A DNA stretch of 51,386 bases from Microvirga sp. (lineage in GTDB: Bacteria; Pseudomonadota; Alphaproteobacteria; Rhizobiales; Beijerinckiaceae), in assembly GCF_014699075.1 (NCBI RefSeq), contig NZ_JACXAB010000028.1, positions 1 to 51,386 of the forward strand, written 5' to 3'. Position 1 is the first letter of the stretch; each line of letters opens with the position of its first letter. Shown piece after piece: positions 41,079-48,863 of this stretch. The position numbers were made by a program, and so were the translations under genes. The notes beneath the pieces are model-generated. The model was not told the origin of the DNA and made no database searches. It worked only from the letters and a program-made list of their open reading frames with translations.

Positions 41079-41732
41079 TCACCAATCTTGCGTGCTTCGG
41101 CGGATTTCGCTCTTCGGGCGCGTATCATTGAGTGGAATCGTGGGGGCCTGCGACTTTTGTGGCGCTTGGGTGGCAGGGCGGCGACCGGACATCATGTCAC
41201 CCACCTTCTCCGCCGCTGCTTGAGTTTTCTCGCTGGTCCCAATCGTCACCCACGCCTCTTCATTTTTCTCATCGTATCCTTTTTCAAGGACGATCAGGCC
41301 GCGCAACTCACCAGACGCGTAGGATTGGATGGTAGTCTTCAACTCGTTCACAACCGTACGCTCATTCAGCTTTTGTGTGCTGTCCGCCCCATTGCCACGG
41401 GATCGCGTTGATTTGTTAATGTTGGTCTCCATATCGGTGTAGGTTTCATCCGACGTATTCATCCGCTTAACGAACCGGATAATGGCGGCTTCCGCTTGTA
41501 GCTCGGCAACCTTCTGCGCTTTCAAAATTCCACGTCGATCAGGAAATTCAACAGCGGTGACTTGCTTGACCGATAGCCGCTTGACTGTGTTGTCGGGATT
41601 GTATTCCACCTTTACGCCGTCCACATCATCGTTCCATACGGGCGCTCCGTCCTGCTGGACCGTGAACTCGCCTGCCGACGCCATAGGCGCGAACAGTAGA
41701 AACGACAAACCAAAAAGCATTGTCTTTTTCAT
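41079..41732 (-). CDS. Exported protein of a two-gene unit, LPP20/FlgO-like fold suspected
   Basis: The 217-residue product has a signal peptide (MKKTMLFGLSFLLFAPMASA). A helical region follows (KAQKVAELQAEAAIIRFVKR), then a strand pair (GELRGLIVLEKGYDEKNEEA) ending in AWVTIGTSEKTQAAA. This pattern of helix, oxyanion of charged strands and a terminal V-x-I-G strand recalls LPP20/FlgO-type envelope proteins. The tail is Pro/Gln/Arg-rich. It lies 19 bases downstream of the 718-residue exported protein, so they form a unit. Function unknown. Confidence 0.65.
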   Translation of the reverse strand: MKKTMLFGLSFLLFAPMASAGEFTVQQDGAPVWNDDVDGVKVEYNPDNTVKRLSVKQVTAVEFPDRRGILKAQKVAELQAEAAIIRFVKRMNTSDETYTDMETNINKSTRSRGNGADSTQKLNERTVVNELKTTIQSYASGELRGLIVLEKGYDEKNEEAWVTIGTSEKTQAAAEKVGDMMSGRRPATQAPQKSQAPTIPLNDTRPKSEIRRSTQDW

Positions 41733-41751
41733 CGCTGATTCCACTTTAAGT

Positions 41752-43908
41752 TTAATTCTGGTCTTGGTACTTCACTTCGACCTTGCCCGCTTTGCTCAGG
41801 GTCTCAGGGTCCAGTTCCGCTACAAGATAGAAATCACTGCGGGAGGTGATAATATAGCAGGGGCCATCGCTAATGCTTGAACTGATAAGTTGCCACGGGC
41901 TGTTGATGGTAGAGTTCGTGCGGTCCTTCTGCTGCGACCTGTACCAGAAATTCTTCTGACCACTTCCGCTTCCGAAGGTGAACTCTTGCAGAACTTCACC
42001 GGCCTTATCGAAAATCGTCATCCGCAAATTCGGACTCCGCATCCTCTCGCCCCTCCGGTGGCGAACATTGTCGAACCCGTACACTGAAACGAATTCTGGT
42101 TCATCGCTGCGACGATTGTCGTACAGGGCCACAGCGAACGAATCCGCAATGTAATTCCCGTCGGGTCCCCTGCGGTAATAGCATCCTGAAGTGAAATGCG
42201 AGGCTATTATGCCCTGCCATTGCGCGCTGACATTGTGTGCAGCTGTAGATTTCAAGGTCTTGAGTAGGTTCTGTTGGTATTCCGGCTTGAGCGCTACCCT
42301 GACCGGGAACACCACTGTGGCGGCGGGGTTCATCGTCCGATTGTTCCCCATAATCCCTAACGGTAGGCCGGACTTTGCTATTGGTTGAGCTTGCCCAAGC
42401 ATGATGTCCTGAACCTCTCCCAACAGAACGGCTTTGCCGACCTTCTCAAAGAGGAAGTCTTCCAGAACCTTTTGTTTATCGAGTTCAACCTCGATAGTGG
42501 GTGTCAATGCGTCGCCGAGTTGCGTTTGGCCAACAGCAACCTTGCGCATATAGGCTTTGAAATCTTCAACGCGGACGCCAACCTTTGCTCGGACGCGCGA
42601 CAGGCCACCTTCATTTGACGCCGAAATTACCTCAAAGGATTGGATCGAACCCTGCGAGTACTCGCGGATGTTCTCCTGCAAATTGCTGGCCTCAACGCGA
42701 ATGCCGTTTCTGATCTCGGAACTGAGCTTAACCTGTGTCTCAGCATCAATGAAGGTTCCGACAACCTGATTCAGCGCTTGCTCGGCAGCATTCTTACGCG
42801 CACTTTCGACATTGGAGCCGATGCCCTCCGCGATTACAGTCTGAACGATGCGGCCATTGCTTGTGGCCGGTTGAGGCGACTGTGTCTGTTGCAGACTTGA
42901 AAATGGATTGTCGCTCTGCTGTGCGGGTTGGGAGGCCGTGTTTTGGGCACTCTGCGGCGGCTTCAGGTCAGCAAATGGATCATTGCCTCGTGCGGATTGC
43001 GGCTGCCCCAATGATTTGTTGAGCAATGGGGCATCGTCACCATCATCTTCTGCGGGTGGTTCCTGTGCATATGCTGAGCGTCCTCTGCCAGGGGGAAGCT
43101 GATCCGGCTGGCGCATTTCGCGCGGATAGAAGGGGGGCTGCCGGGGTTGACCGGGGATGATGCTTCCCATCACCTCACCAAAGGGACCAAGATTCCGCAG
43201 TTGGTCACGAACCTCATTCGGGACCGGTGACATGTGGTTCGGCGTGACGGAATTGCGTCCCGCCACCATGGGATTATCCGACGGGTAAAGGCCAGTATCC
43301 GTAGCGGTTAGGCGCAGATTCCCGCCATTCTCGAAATTGACCGCCATAACAGCGCCATGGCCATTGATCTTGAAAACGGAGAGACCCTGTTCAGCTGACT
43401 TTCTGAAGTCGCCCATGAAGTCGATGAGAAAGCCCTGATGCCCAGATGGCCTTCCAGCCGCAACCGCTTGCATACTCGGGCCATCCAGCCTTTCGAGACG
43501 GAGCCCGCCCCATACGAATATCGCCGCATTGCCTTGGCGCATGGAGCGCGGCGACTGGCCGAACACCTTGTTCAGACGCTGGACCTCTGCATCCATTTTC
43601 TCAGGACCGAATGGTGATGGTGTAATGAAGCGAGAGATGTAAGCCATTCGGCCATCCGGGGCATGAAGCACCGAGGCTGCGATATTCATACCTTGCTTTG
43701 GCTCATCAATTCTGCCGCTGCACCATTGAAACGGCGGAAACTGGCTGCTTGGGCCGCAGCGCAACCGATCCGCAAATGGAGCGCCGAAAAAGCTCTCACC
43801 AAGATGAACGCCGTTTACTCGGTAGGACTGTGCAATTGTGGGACTGGACGCATTGAACAATACTGCGAAGCTGGCAGTCCAATATACAAGGAATCGACGA
43901 CAGACCAT
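41752..43908 (-). CDS. Large exported multi-domain protein, function unknown
   Basis: The 718-residue precursor has a signal peptide (FLVYWTASFAVLFNA, cleavage near IAQ). An N-terminal region of about 230 residues has two cysteines (RLRCGPSS, FQWCSGR), followed by a Pro/Gln-rich linker (about residues 250-345). A domain with VIAEGIGSNVESARKNAAEQ and LSRVRAKVGVRVEDF resembles FlgT-N/LPP20-type domains, and a final 260-residue domain completes it. The linker has short NPFxxL repeats (NDPFADL, DNPFSSL). The layout suggests a periplasmic or surface scaffold. No family is certain. Start is ATG at 43908 with no obvious strong ribosome site. Confidence 0.68.
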   Translation of the reverse strand: MVCRRFLVYWTASFAVLFNASSPTIAQSYRVNGVHLGESFFGAPFADRLRCGPSSQFPPFQWCSGRIDEPKQGMNIAASVLHAPDGRMAYISRFITPSPFGPEKMDAEVQRLNKVFGQSPRSMRQGNAAIFVWGGLRLERLDGPSMQAVAAGRPSGHQGFLIDFMGDFRKSAEQGLSVFKINGHGAVMAVNFENGGNLRLTATDTGLYPSDNPMVAGRNSVTPNHMSPVPNEVRDQLRNLGPFGEVMGSIIPGQPRQPPFYPREMRQPDQLPPGRGRSAYAQEPPAEDDGDDAPLLNKSLGQPQSARGNDPFADLKPPQSAQNTASQPAQQSDNPFSSLQQTQSPQPATSNGRIVQTVIAEGIGSNVESARKNAAEQALNQVVGTFIDAETQVKLSSEIRNGIRVEASNLQENIREYSQGSIQSFEVISASNEGGLSRVRAKVGVRVEDFKAYMRKVAVGQTQLGDALTPTIEVELDKQKVLEDFLFEKVGKAVLLGEVQDIMLGQAQPIAKSGLPLGIMGNNRTMNPAATVVFPVRVALKPEYQQNLLKTLKSTAAHNVSAQWQGIIASHFTSGCYYRRGPDGNYIADSFAVALYDNRRSDEPEFVSVYGFDNVRHRRGERMRSPNLRMTIFDKAGEVLQEFTFGSGSGQKNFWYRSQQKDRTNSTINSPWQLISSSISDGPCYIITSRSDFYLVAELDPETLSKAGKVEVKYQDQN

Positions 43909-44133
43909 CCTGTAACCCTAAATGCCTACGGAGTAATCTGCTCTGAGAGTTAAGTAGATCTGGCAAAAAGACAAGGCGTAGGGGGGGCGATGTTCCGGAG
44001 GTATAATCTCTATATACGAACGCATATTCGAGTTTGCCCTCTAACTACATAAGATACTCTCCGATAACTATTAAGAGTTAGAGCGCACTTTAGGCTGTCT
44101 GCAGCAAGGTGGCTGCGATTACTAAAAATACGT

Positions 44134-44715
44134 TCATCGGAGTTGCTTCATCAGCCGCTCGGCTGCTATGACGAGCTGAGCATCCAGCATCTCCTCTGCA
44201 GCATCGTACTCGGCAACCCAGCGCTCGTAGGTCGCCCACCTCATACCTCTCGGCTTCGGCGGCACATCCCATTTATCGGGGTCTGCATCCCCGAGCAGCG
44301 CCGCCTTCACCTTAGCCTTGGTGCGCCACGCCCGCCCGATAGGGTCTAGGAACTGCGAAGCATAGGCGGCCCTGCGGCCCCAAGCATGACGACTGGCAAA
44401 GTACATGGCCCCAAGAGGTCGATAGAGCACACGTACACGCCGCCCTGTTCTTGGGCAGGCGACGTACCATTGCAGGCCGCCAAAGTGCCTCGGCTCTGAC
44501 ACGAGAGAGAATGACTGCTGGCGTCCCTGAAAGGTCAATTTCAGCAAGCCACGGTAGTCTGAGAGCTTCAGAATGGCAGTGATGGTCTCACCCGAGCCAT
44601 AGGTCAGCATGCATTGAATATGCCTGCCGGGTTTGCCCGCGCCGCTCGGGATGAGCTTGGCGAGGTCCAGCTTAGGCCCGCTTTCCAGAGTGAGCCGCTG
44701 ACGTTCACGAGGCAT
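44134..44715 (-). CDS. Conserved hypothetical protein, duplicated module protein 2 (copy 1)
   Basis: The 193-residue soluble protein has a segment EPRHFGGLQWYVACPRTGRR followed by VRVLYRPLGAMYFASRHAWG and SQFLDPIGRAWRTKAK. Proteins of this type occur in many Hyphomicrobiales islands without assigned function. The paralogue at 49855-50433 differs by about 20 residues. The Cys-Pro-x-Thr-Gly pair could be half of a metal knuckle, but no second Cys pair is present. Its start overlaps the preceding (truncated) helix-turn-helix gene by 11 bases, as in copy 2. Confidence 0.7.
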   Translation of the reverse strand: MPRERQRLTLESGPKLDLAKLIPSGAGKPGRHIQCMLTYGSGETITAILKLSDYRGLLKLTFQGRQQSFSLVSEPRHFGGLQWYVACPRTGRRVRVLYRPLGAMYFASRHAWGRRAAYASQFLDPIGRAWRTKAKVKAALLGDADPDKWDVPPKPRGMRWATYERWVAEYDAAEEMLDAQLVIAAERLMKQLR

Positions 44716-45067
44716 GGCGATGTCCTCTCGGTCGTAGGTTCACCACGACTCCTGACGGTTCTTCCGCTCCTTTCACCCCAGACCCCATCTGGTAGATTAT
44801 ATGTGTCCCTGTAGTCGGACCGCTGGAGGGCTGAACAGAGGGGTCACGGTCCCTCTCATCGGACCGTAGGCGGTAATTTTCTTTCGTGGAGTCCTGAACT
44901 GTCCCTGAGGTCGGACCGGCTGTCCTTCCCATCGGACCGGCTACAGATTTCGACTCGTCCGCTTGCCAGCGCATGAAGGCTTTTGACGCCTTCTCGCCAG
45001 TGCTGTCACACGAGTACAGCGTCAGACGGCTGCGTGTGGAGGTCTGCGGCTTTTCTCCAGGCATCAA
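44705..45067 (-). pseudogene. Truncated helix-turn-helix protein, duplicated module protein 1 (copy 1)
   Basis: From RLTLYSCDSTGEKASKAFMR to the C-terminus this frame matches the intact 211-residue protein at 50423-51058. The N-terminal winged-helix half is missing, and the first residues come from unrelated sequence. The breakpoint is near 45045. The tail with GPTSGT and GPTTGTHIIY is kept. It overlaps the downstream gene by 11 bases just as the intact copy does, so translation coupling may have been preserved. Confidence 0.75.
44805..44938. repeat. Four 17-base interrupted palindromes in module copy 1
   Basis: Sites at 44805-44821, 44847-44866, 44901-44917 and 44921-44938 share GTCC(C/T)T then 4-5 bases then TCGGACC. 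The second has six-base perfect arms, CGGTCC and GGACCG. They lie in the 3' part of the truncated helix-turn-helix gene and read GPxxGT on the coding strand. The same four sites occur in copy 2. Confidence 0.65.
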
Positions 45068-45260
45068 TGGCTTCGTGGATGGGCTCGGGCAAGTCCACTG
45101 GCAGCCTCATGGATGAAGAGCCATCGGCGGCTATCTCAGCCAACATGGTGCGGTAGTATTCCACCCCGTGCGATTTGTTTGCCTCTCGCCCAGCAGCAAC
45201 CAGCGGGGCCGAATGACACAAGGGTGAGCACAATAGGCTGAGGAACGCACGCATGTTCAT
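45006..45260 (-). CDS. Hypothetical small protein overlapping the truncated gene
   Basis: The 84-residue frame starts MNMRAFLSLL and has a weakly hydrophobic start, then a charged region (EYYRTMLAEIAADG, LPEPIHEAIDAWRKAA). It could be the C-terminal remnant of another gene fused at the deletion point. No ribosome site is convincing and I recognise no family. Confidence 0.28.
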   Translation of the reverse strand: MNMRAFLSLLCSPLCHSAPLVAAGREANKSHGVEYYRTMLAEIAADGSSSMRLPVDLPEPIHEAIDAWRKAADLHTQPSDAVLV

Positions 45261-45688
45261 GTTCCGACTTTTAGACGACTTAGCGTGCAACATGCCTGTT
45301 CTTAAGCTTGGCGAATGTGCGTCGACGCACCCTCCAACAACATGGGTTTGAACCAGCAAAGAAAGAGCGCCCAATCAGTTGGCGCTCCAGTTGGGCCGCT
45401 GTGCGACCATTCAGGGAGAACGACCGTGCCAAGAGGCACAGGGACGAGGCTGCGCTCGTAAGGTTACGGAACTGTTAACGGGGCTATGGTGAGCATCGCC
45501 TAGGGAGAATTGGAGAGAGCGCTAGGTGAGGACCGCCACAAAAGCTGACTGCCCCCCTAAACTGCAAAGCACCTATCACTCGTGCACGCTGTTTAGATTA
45601 GGCTCCTGAGGCGTCCTACCTCGCCTGAGTTGTTGCTGCGATGAGGGGCACTGGTACGCTCCTATTGTGCTTGGAAGGAACGATCCGG
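45261..45688. other. Intergenic region, nothing recognised
   Basis: This 428-base stretch separates leftward and rightward genes. I see no tRNA, terminator, repeat or convincing reading frame. Confidence 0.45.
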
Positions 45689-45916
45689 ATGGAGTGCTTC
45701 GAGGTGAAGCAGGAGCAGGAGGACCTCTGGTCTGTATCCTGCCAGGGACGTACGCTCTCCCTTTACTCGTCCGAGGAACAGGCTCGTTGGGCAGCTCTTA
45801 TGTTGGCGTCAACTAAGTCCCAGTCCGGCACCCAGGCGATGGTTGTTATCACCCCGCCTGAGGTGAGCGAGTTATCCCAAGACACTCAAAAAACGCGGCG
45901 GTTCACAGGCATGTAG
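45689..45916 (+). CDS. Hypothetical small soluble protein
   Basis: The 75-residue protein starts MECFEVKQEQEDLWSVSCQG, then RTLSLYSSEEQARWAALMLA. The pattern of strands followed by a helix resembles small single-domain proteins with a DUF2188-like fold, but I cannot assign it. GGAAGGAA lies before the chosen ATG; an in-frame ATG at 45641 gives a longer, less convincing protein. Confidence 0.5.
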   Translation: MECFEVKQEQEDLWSVSCQGRTLSLYSSEEQARWAALMLASTKSQSGTQAMVVITPPEVSELSQDTQKTRRFTGM

Positions 45917-46101
45917 CCCTCCTGATGAAGGGAGGCATGGTAGTTGCACCTGCCGGCCAGGCCCAGAACCCGTGGGGGCTGGACTAAGTGTGCTCGGGTT
46001 TGTCCCTATCAGTGGGGTCTTCAGGCGGCGGCTTGGTTCTGGGTCGCTCTCATGGCCTACCTCAGCCATTCTTTTGGGATTAGCCCCAGAACATTAGGAT
46101 A

Positions 46102-46536
46102 GTGGTCCTGTCGCACGATAAAGCGAAGGCTACACTAGTAGCCCACGGCTTTTTGATGAGAGTGCGAGTGCCAGACGAGGATCTCTTTCCAATCGAGCTT
46201 CTGGAGTTCCGTGTTCAAGCCAGCATCTTGGAGCACTTTGGTGGCCGCCACCCTTCTATATCTGAAATGGCAAACATCTCTGATGATGACCTGCTGAAGC
46301 TCCCAGGGGTTGGACCATCCACCATTCGGAAGATCCGCCTTCTCACCCAAGACGGGCTCAAATCCTTGTCAGCGCTGACAGGGTTGAGCGATGCCGAATT
46401 GCTCCAAGAGCACGAACGTCAATCGGCCAAACTCAGCGAGCTGCATGATGAGTTCAAACAGCGGGAACGTGAGCTTAAACGGCTGCTGCGTGCTATCCGC
46501 CTTGAACTTCGCGTGAGGGGTCTTTCTCCGAAATGA
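46102..46536 (+). CDS. Helix-hairpin-helix coiled-coil protein, paralogue 1
   Basis: The 144-residue protein has a helical N-terminal part (ELLEFRVQASILEHFGGRHP) and a helix-hairpin-helix DNA-binding motif LLKLPGVGPSTIRKIR (about residues 69-84). SDAELLQEHERQ and a C-terminal coiled coil rich in Glu, Lys and Leu (LSELHDEFKQRERELKRLLR) follow. It shares domain order and several blocks with the protein at 47819-48286. GTG at 46102 with AGGA upstream is the chosen start; ATG at 46156 is the alternative. It probably binds DNA as a dimer. Confidence 0.65.
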   Translation: MVLSHDKAKATLVAHGFLMRVRVPDEDLFPIELLEFRVQASILEHFGGRHPSISEMANISDDDLLKLPGVGPSTIRKIRLLTQDGLKSLSALTGLSDAELLQEHERQSAKLSELHDEFKQRERELKRLLRAIRLELRVRGLSPK

Positions 46537-46836
46537 GAGCCTCACTGACCAAAGAGCATCCTGAAAGCTAAACACGTCCTTACGATGAAGAGCCGCAGGA
46601 ACGCTTATCCGGCGGCTCCCGCACTTCGAGCATCGCAGCCGCAAGGCCATATCCGGCACCGGCAGGTCAGCAGGCCAGCCCTTCAGCGGCACCTCAGCAC
46701 CATGGCCGCAGTTATGAGCTTCGCAGTAGGCCATCATAGTCCTGTATCCCTCGGCAAGACTCTGCCCGACCGTAACCGGCGGGATCTCGTTGCCGTCCGC
46801 ATCATAGGCGCGGCGGGGATTGCGGGCTGTGCTCAC
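46369..46836 (-). CDS. Zinc-ribbon small protein
   Basis: The protein begins with GTG (MSTARNPRRAYDADGNEIPP), with two Cys pairs in AYCEAHNCGHGAEVP and LRCSKCGSRRISV, a zinc-ribbon arrangement. The family with an RNPRRAYDADG start is frequent in Hyphomicrobiales, usually about 70-140 residues. The last 55 residues lie antisense to the helix-hairpin-helix gene and may be a read-through after loss of the original stop. The start overlaps the stop of the upstream helix-turn-helix gene (GTGA). Confidence 0.65.
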   Translation of the reverse strand: MSTARNPRRAYDADGNEIPPVTVGQSLAEGYRTMMAYCEAHNCGHGAEVPLKGWPADLPVPDMALRLRCSKCGSRRISVPAALHRKDVFSFQDALWSVRLSFRRKTPHAKFKADSTQQPFKLTFPLFELIMQLAEFGRLTFVLLEQFGIAQPCQR

Positions 46837-47012
46837 CTCAGCCTCTTCGGCGGCATAGGTAGGTACTTGAAGGTCAACCCCTCGGCAGCACTGCGCACGG
46901 CCTCCCTGCTTACCCCAAACTCACGGGCCAGCTTGCTGTATGCCCGCTCGCCAGAGGCGTAGCGCAGCCGTGCCTCCAGCACCTACTCCACTGTCAGTTT
47001 GGTTCTACCCAT
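46833..47012 (-). pseudogene. Small helix-turn-helix gene with an in-frame TAG
   Basis: The frame reads MGRTKLTVE, a TAG stop, then VLEARLRYASGERAYSKLAR and EFGVSREAVRSAAEGLTF before a TGA that overlaps the next gene's start. The C-terminal part is a standard helix-turn-helix of resolvase or transposase type. A C-to-T change of CAG to TAG would explain it. Alternatively translation begins at the GTG right after the TAG, with GGAG just upstream, giving a 49-residue protein. Confidence 0.5.
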
Positions 47013-47578
47013 CCTCGTGCCATGCCTGAATAGAACATAAGTGAACATCTACCCAGATAAGCAGAGCTGTCGAGACAGGTTCCTCCCCTGCAACTAAGCC
47101 TGTGAAGAGCGTTGACAAAGCCTCCCGGAGTGGCGGCGGATAGTAAAGCCCAGCTGCTCGGACAGGTTCTCGTGGACTATTTTTGAATCGAAATCTCTTG
47201 GCTAAAGCCGCTCTATCAGCCCTATCGCTGCCATTGGCTGCACGCCCCTAGAGCCTCATCGGGCACTCTCGAAACTCATCTCAGTTTCGTGAAGGAATAG
47301 ACCAGCCGCTACTCCCGTTTACTGACCATTCATCGTCAATTCAGATGCAAGGTCATTTTATGAGCGCTACCTGACGTTTGGCCGCGGTCCAGGACATCGA
47401 TTCAGGTCCTAAGCACCTCACCAACCCTGGCCCGTCAATTCTTTGTGCGTTGCTTATCTGTGTTGCCGCTGTCACTCCCCTTATCGGAGCAGCCCTCCTG
47501 CTGGCTAGCATCTGAGAAGGTAGCGCACCTGAGCATTCCCTTGAGCCAGGACAATGCCTGCTCATACTACCGGAGGTC
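47013..47578. other. Intergenic region with the right copy of the 32-base repeat
   Basis: The 32-base direct repeat (47181-47212) lies here. A frame on the plus strand at 47378-47515, starting at TTG, encodes a 45-residue hydrophobic peptide (ILCALLICVAAVTPLIGAAL), and an in-frame TGA separates it from an ATG at 47360. I do not consider it a proven gene. Nothing else is recognised. Confidence 0.4.
47181..47212 (+). repeat. 32-base direct repeat, right copy
   Basis: Matches the left copy at 38626-38657 with one difference (A for C near the end). The flanking bases differ completely, which defines the repeat borders. Confidence 0.5.
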
Positions 47579-47797
47579 ATGATGCAGAACAAAGTCGAGT
47601 TGGTTGCTCGGGCCATTCACAAAGCCGAGCACCAAGAACTCACATGGGACGGCGAGCCTTTGGCCCACAAGGAGCGCTTTCGGGAGTATGCCCGCAACGC
47701 TATCAATCTGCTGGGCGAAGACATTGGGGTGCTACTTCTCGCATTGGAGACGGCTACAGCAGGAAAGCGGATTGGGCATACAAGAGCAGCTGCTTAA
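47579..47797 (+). CDS. Hypothetical small soluble protein
   Basis: The 72-residue protein (MMQNKVELVARAIHKAEHQE, then WDGEPLAHKERFREYARNAI) is helical and charged, with a more hydrophobic end. GGAGGTC directly precedes tandem ATGs, a strong ribosome site. Proteins with a VELVARAIxxA start are common in phage and island regions of Hyphomicrobiales, without known role. Confidence 0.6.
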   Translation: MMQNKVELVARAIHKAEHQELTWDGEPLAHKERFREYARNAINLLGEDIGVLLLALETATAGKRIGHTRAAA

Positions 47798-47818
47798 ACC
47801 AATGAAAGTCACGAACTC

Positions 47819-48286
47819 TCAAGTTCCCTGCCCTGGATTGCTGCGGTGGCCTGAAGCTTCCCCCTCACGAAACTCCTGACTCGGGAGGGCAGTTTGATTT
47901 TGCGCCGCGTGGTCGCGCCACTGCCGATTCCGTTTGCGCCTTAGGTCTTTGGGCATTCGCGCCTTCAGTTGACCCTCCAGCCAGCGCAGGTCCTCCTGAA
48001 GCCCCTCAAGACGCCTCAGCAACTCGGCATCCGATAAGCTATGTGAGGTGGCCTGACTGGCCTCCTGCCGTCGCCCGGCATTGGTGATGCTGCGGACCAT
48101 CTCCAAGGAGGCTGGCCCCATACCCGGCATCGTCAACCAGTGCTTATCCGGGATTTGGTCGACTTCTCGGAGGCTGGGACAGCGCCCTTTGAACTCAAGC
48201 AACAGTGCATATCTCACTTGCCAGGGTACGGCTTCGAGAGGGAAAGGCTCATCTAAGCGCATGTGCCATCCTGCAAACTCAACCAC
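47819..48286 (-). CDS. Helix-hairpin-helix coiled-coil protein, paralogue 2
   Basis: The 155-residue protein has the same plan as the protein at 46102-46536. The N-terminal helix is WQVRYALLLEFKGRCPSLRE, and the hairpin LTMPGMGPASLEMVRSI lies at about residues 51-67. LSDAELLRRLEGLQEDLRWL forms the start of a coiled coil, followed by a basic tail. Sequence identity is low but the blocks LLEF-G-PS, MPGMGP and LSDAELL align. It converges with the small gene before it. It likely binds DNA; the partner is unknown. Confidence 0.62.
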   Translation of the reverse strand: MVEFAGWHMRLDEPFPLEAVPWQVRYALLLEFKGRCPSLREVDQIPDKHWLTMPGMGPASLEMVRSITNAGRRQEASQATSHSLSDAELLRRLEGLQEDLRWLEGQLKARMPKDLRRKRNRQWRDHAAQNQTALPSQEFREGEASGHRSNPGQGT

Positions 48287-48863
48287 GTGATTTGCTATTG
48301 CGACGGGCAGAACAGGGCTAATCCAAGGCAGTTCATGAGCGGTTTCATGTTACCGCCAAGTATAACCCCGTGGAGTACCTATAATCTTCGGAAATTGACT
48401 GCGCCTTCCACCCCAGTACCAGGGCAGGTTGTTTGCCTCCGAAACGGGTTGGAGGATCCGCGAGACAGTGGCTGGGCGTTTCACGTCGCACCGTAAGCGG
48501 CAGAGATGCCTATACATCGCTCTGGTGTGTCCAAGCACAAGGATAGAAAGTGGAACTGTTTTGCGGCCTCAGCCGTTCATGTAACGGAGGCGCTCACCTA
48601 CCGCCTCCAAGCCAAAACTTCAAAGCCCCTGATGGTCAGTTCATAGTCCTCAGGGGCTAATTTGTTGTTTAGTACTGATTATTGATGCTTACTCCCAAGT
48701 TTATTTTCAATCTTGTTCATTCCAATAGCGATATAGCCCCATACTAATACCTTAGGGTTATGTCTTTTTTAGGTAGGAACGCCTTCTACTTTCGAACGTC
48801 TTCAGGTCATCACGACTGTCGTTGTGCAGTCACCCTGTAAATGTAGATTAGTGTAGGTGAACC
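48287..48863. other. AT-richer intergenic region
   Basis: This 577-base stretch has no convincing gene. One hairpin, AGCCCCTGA at 48624-48632 pairing with 48650-48658 around a 17-base loop and followed by a T-containing run, may be a terminator in the rightward direction. The AT-rich part near 48670-48790 may hold the promoter of the next gene. Confidence 0.4.
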
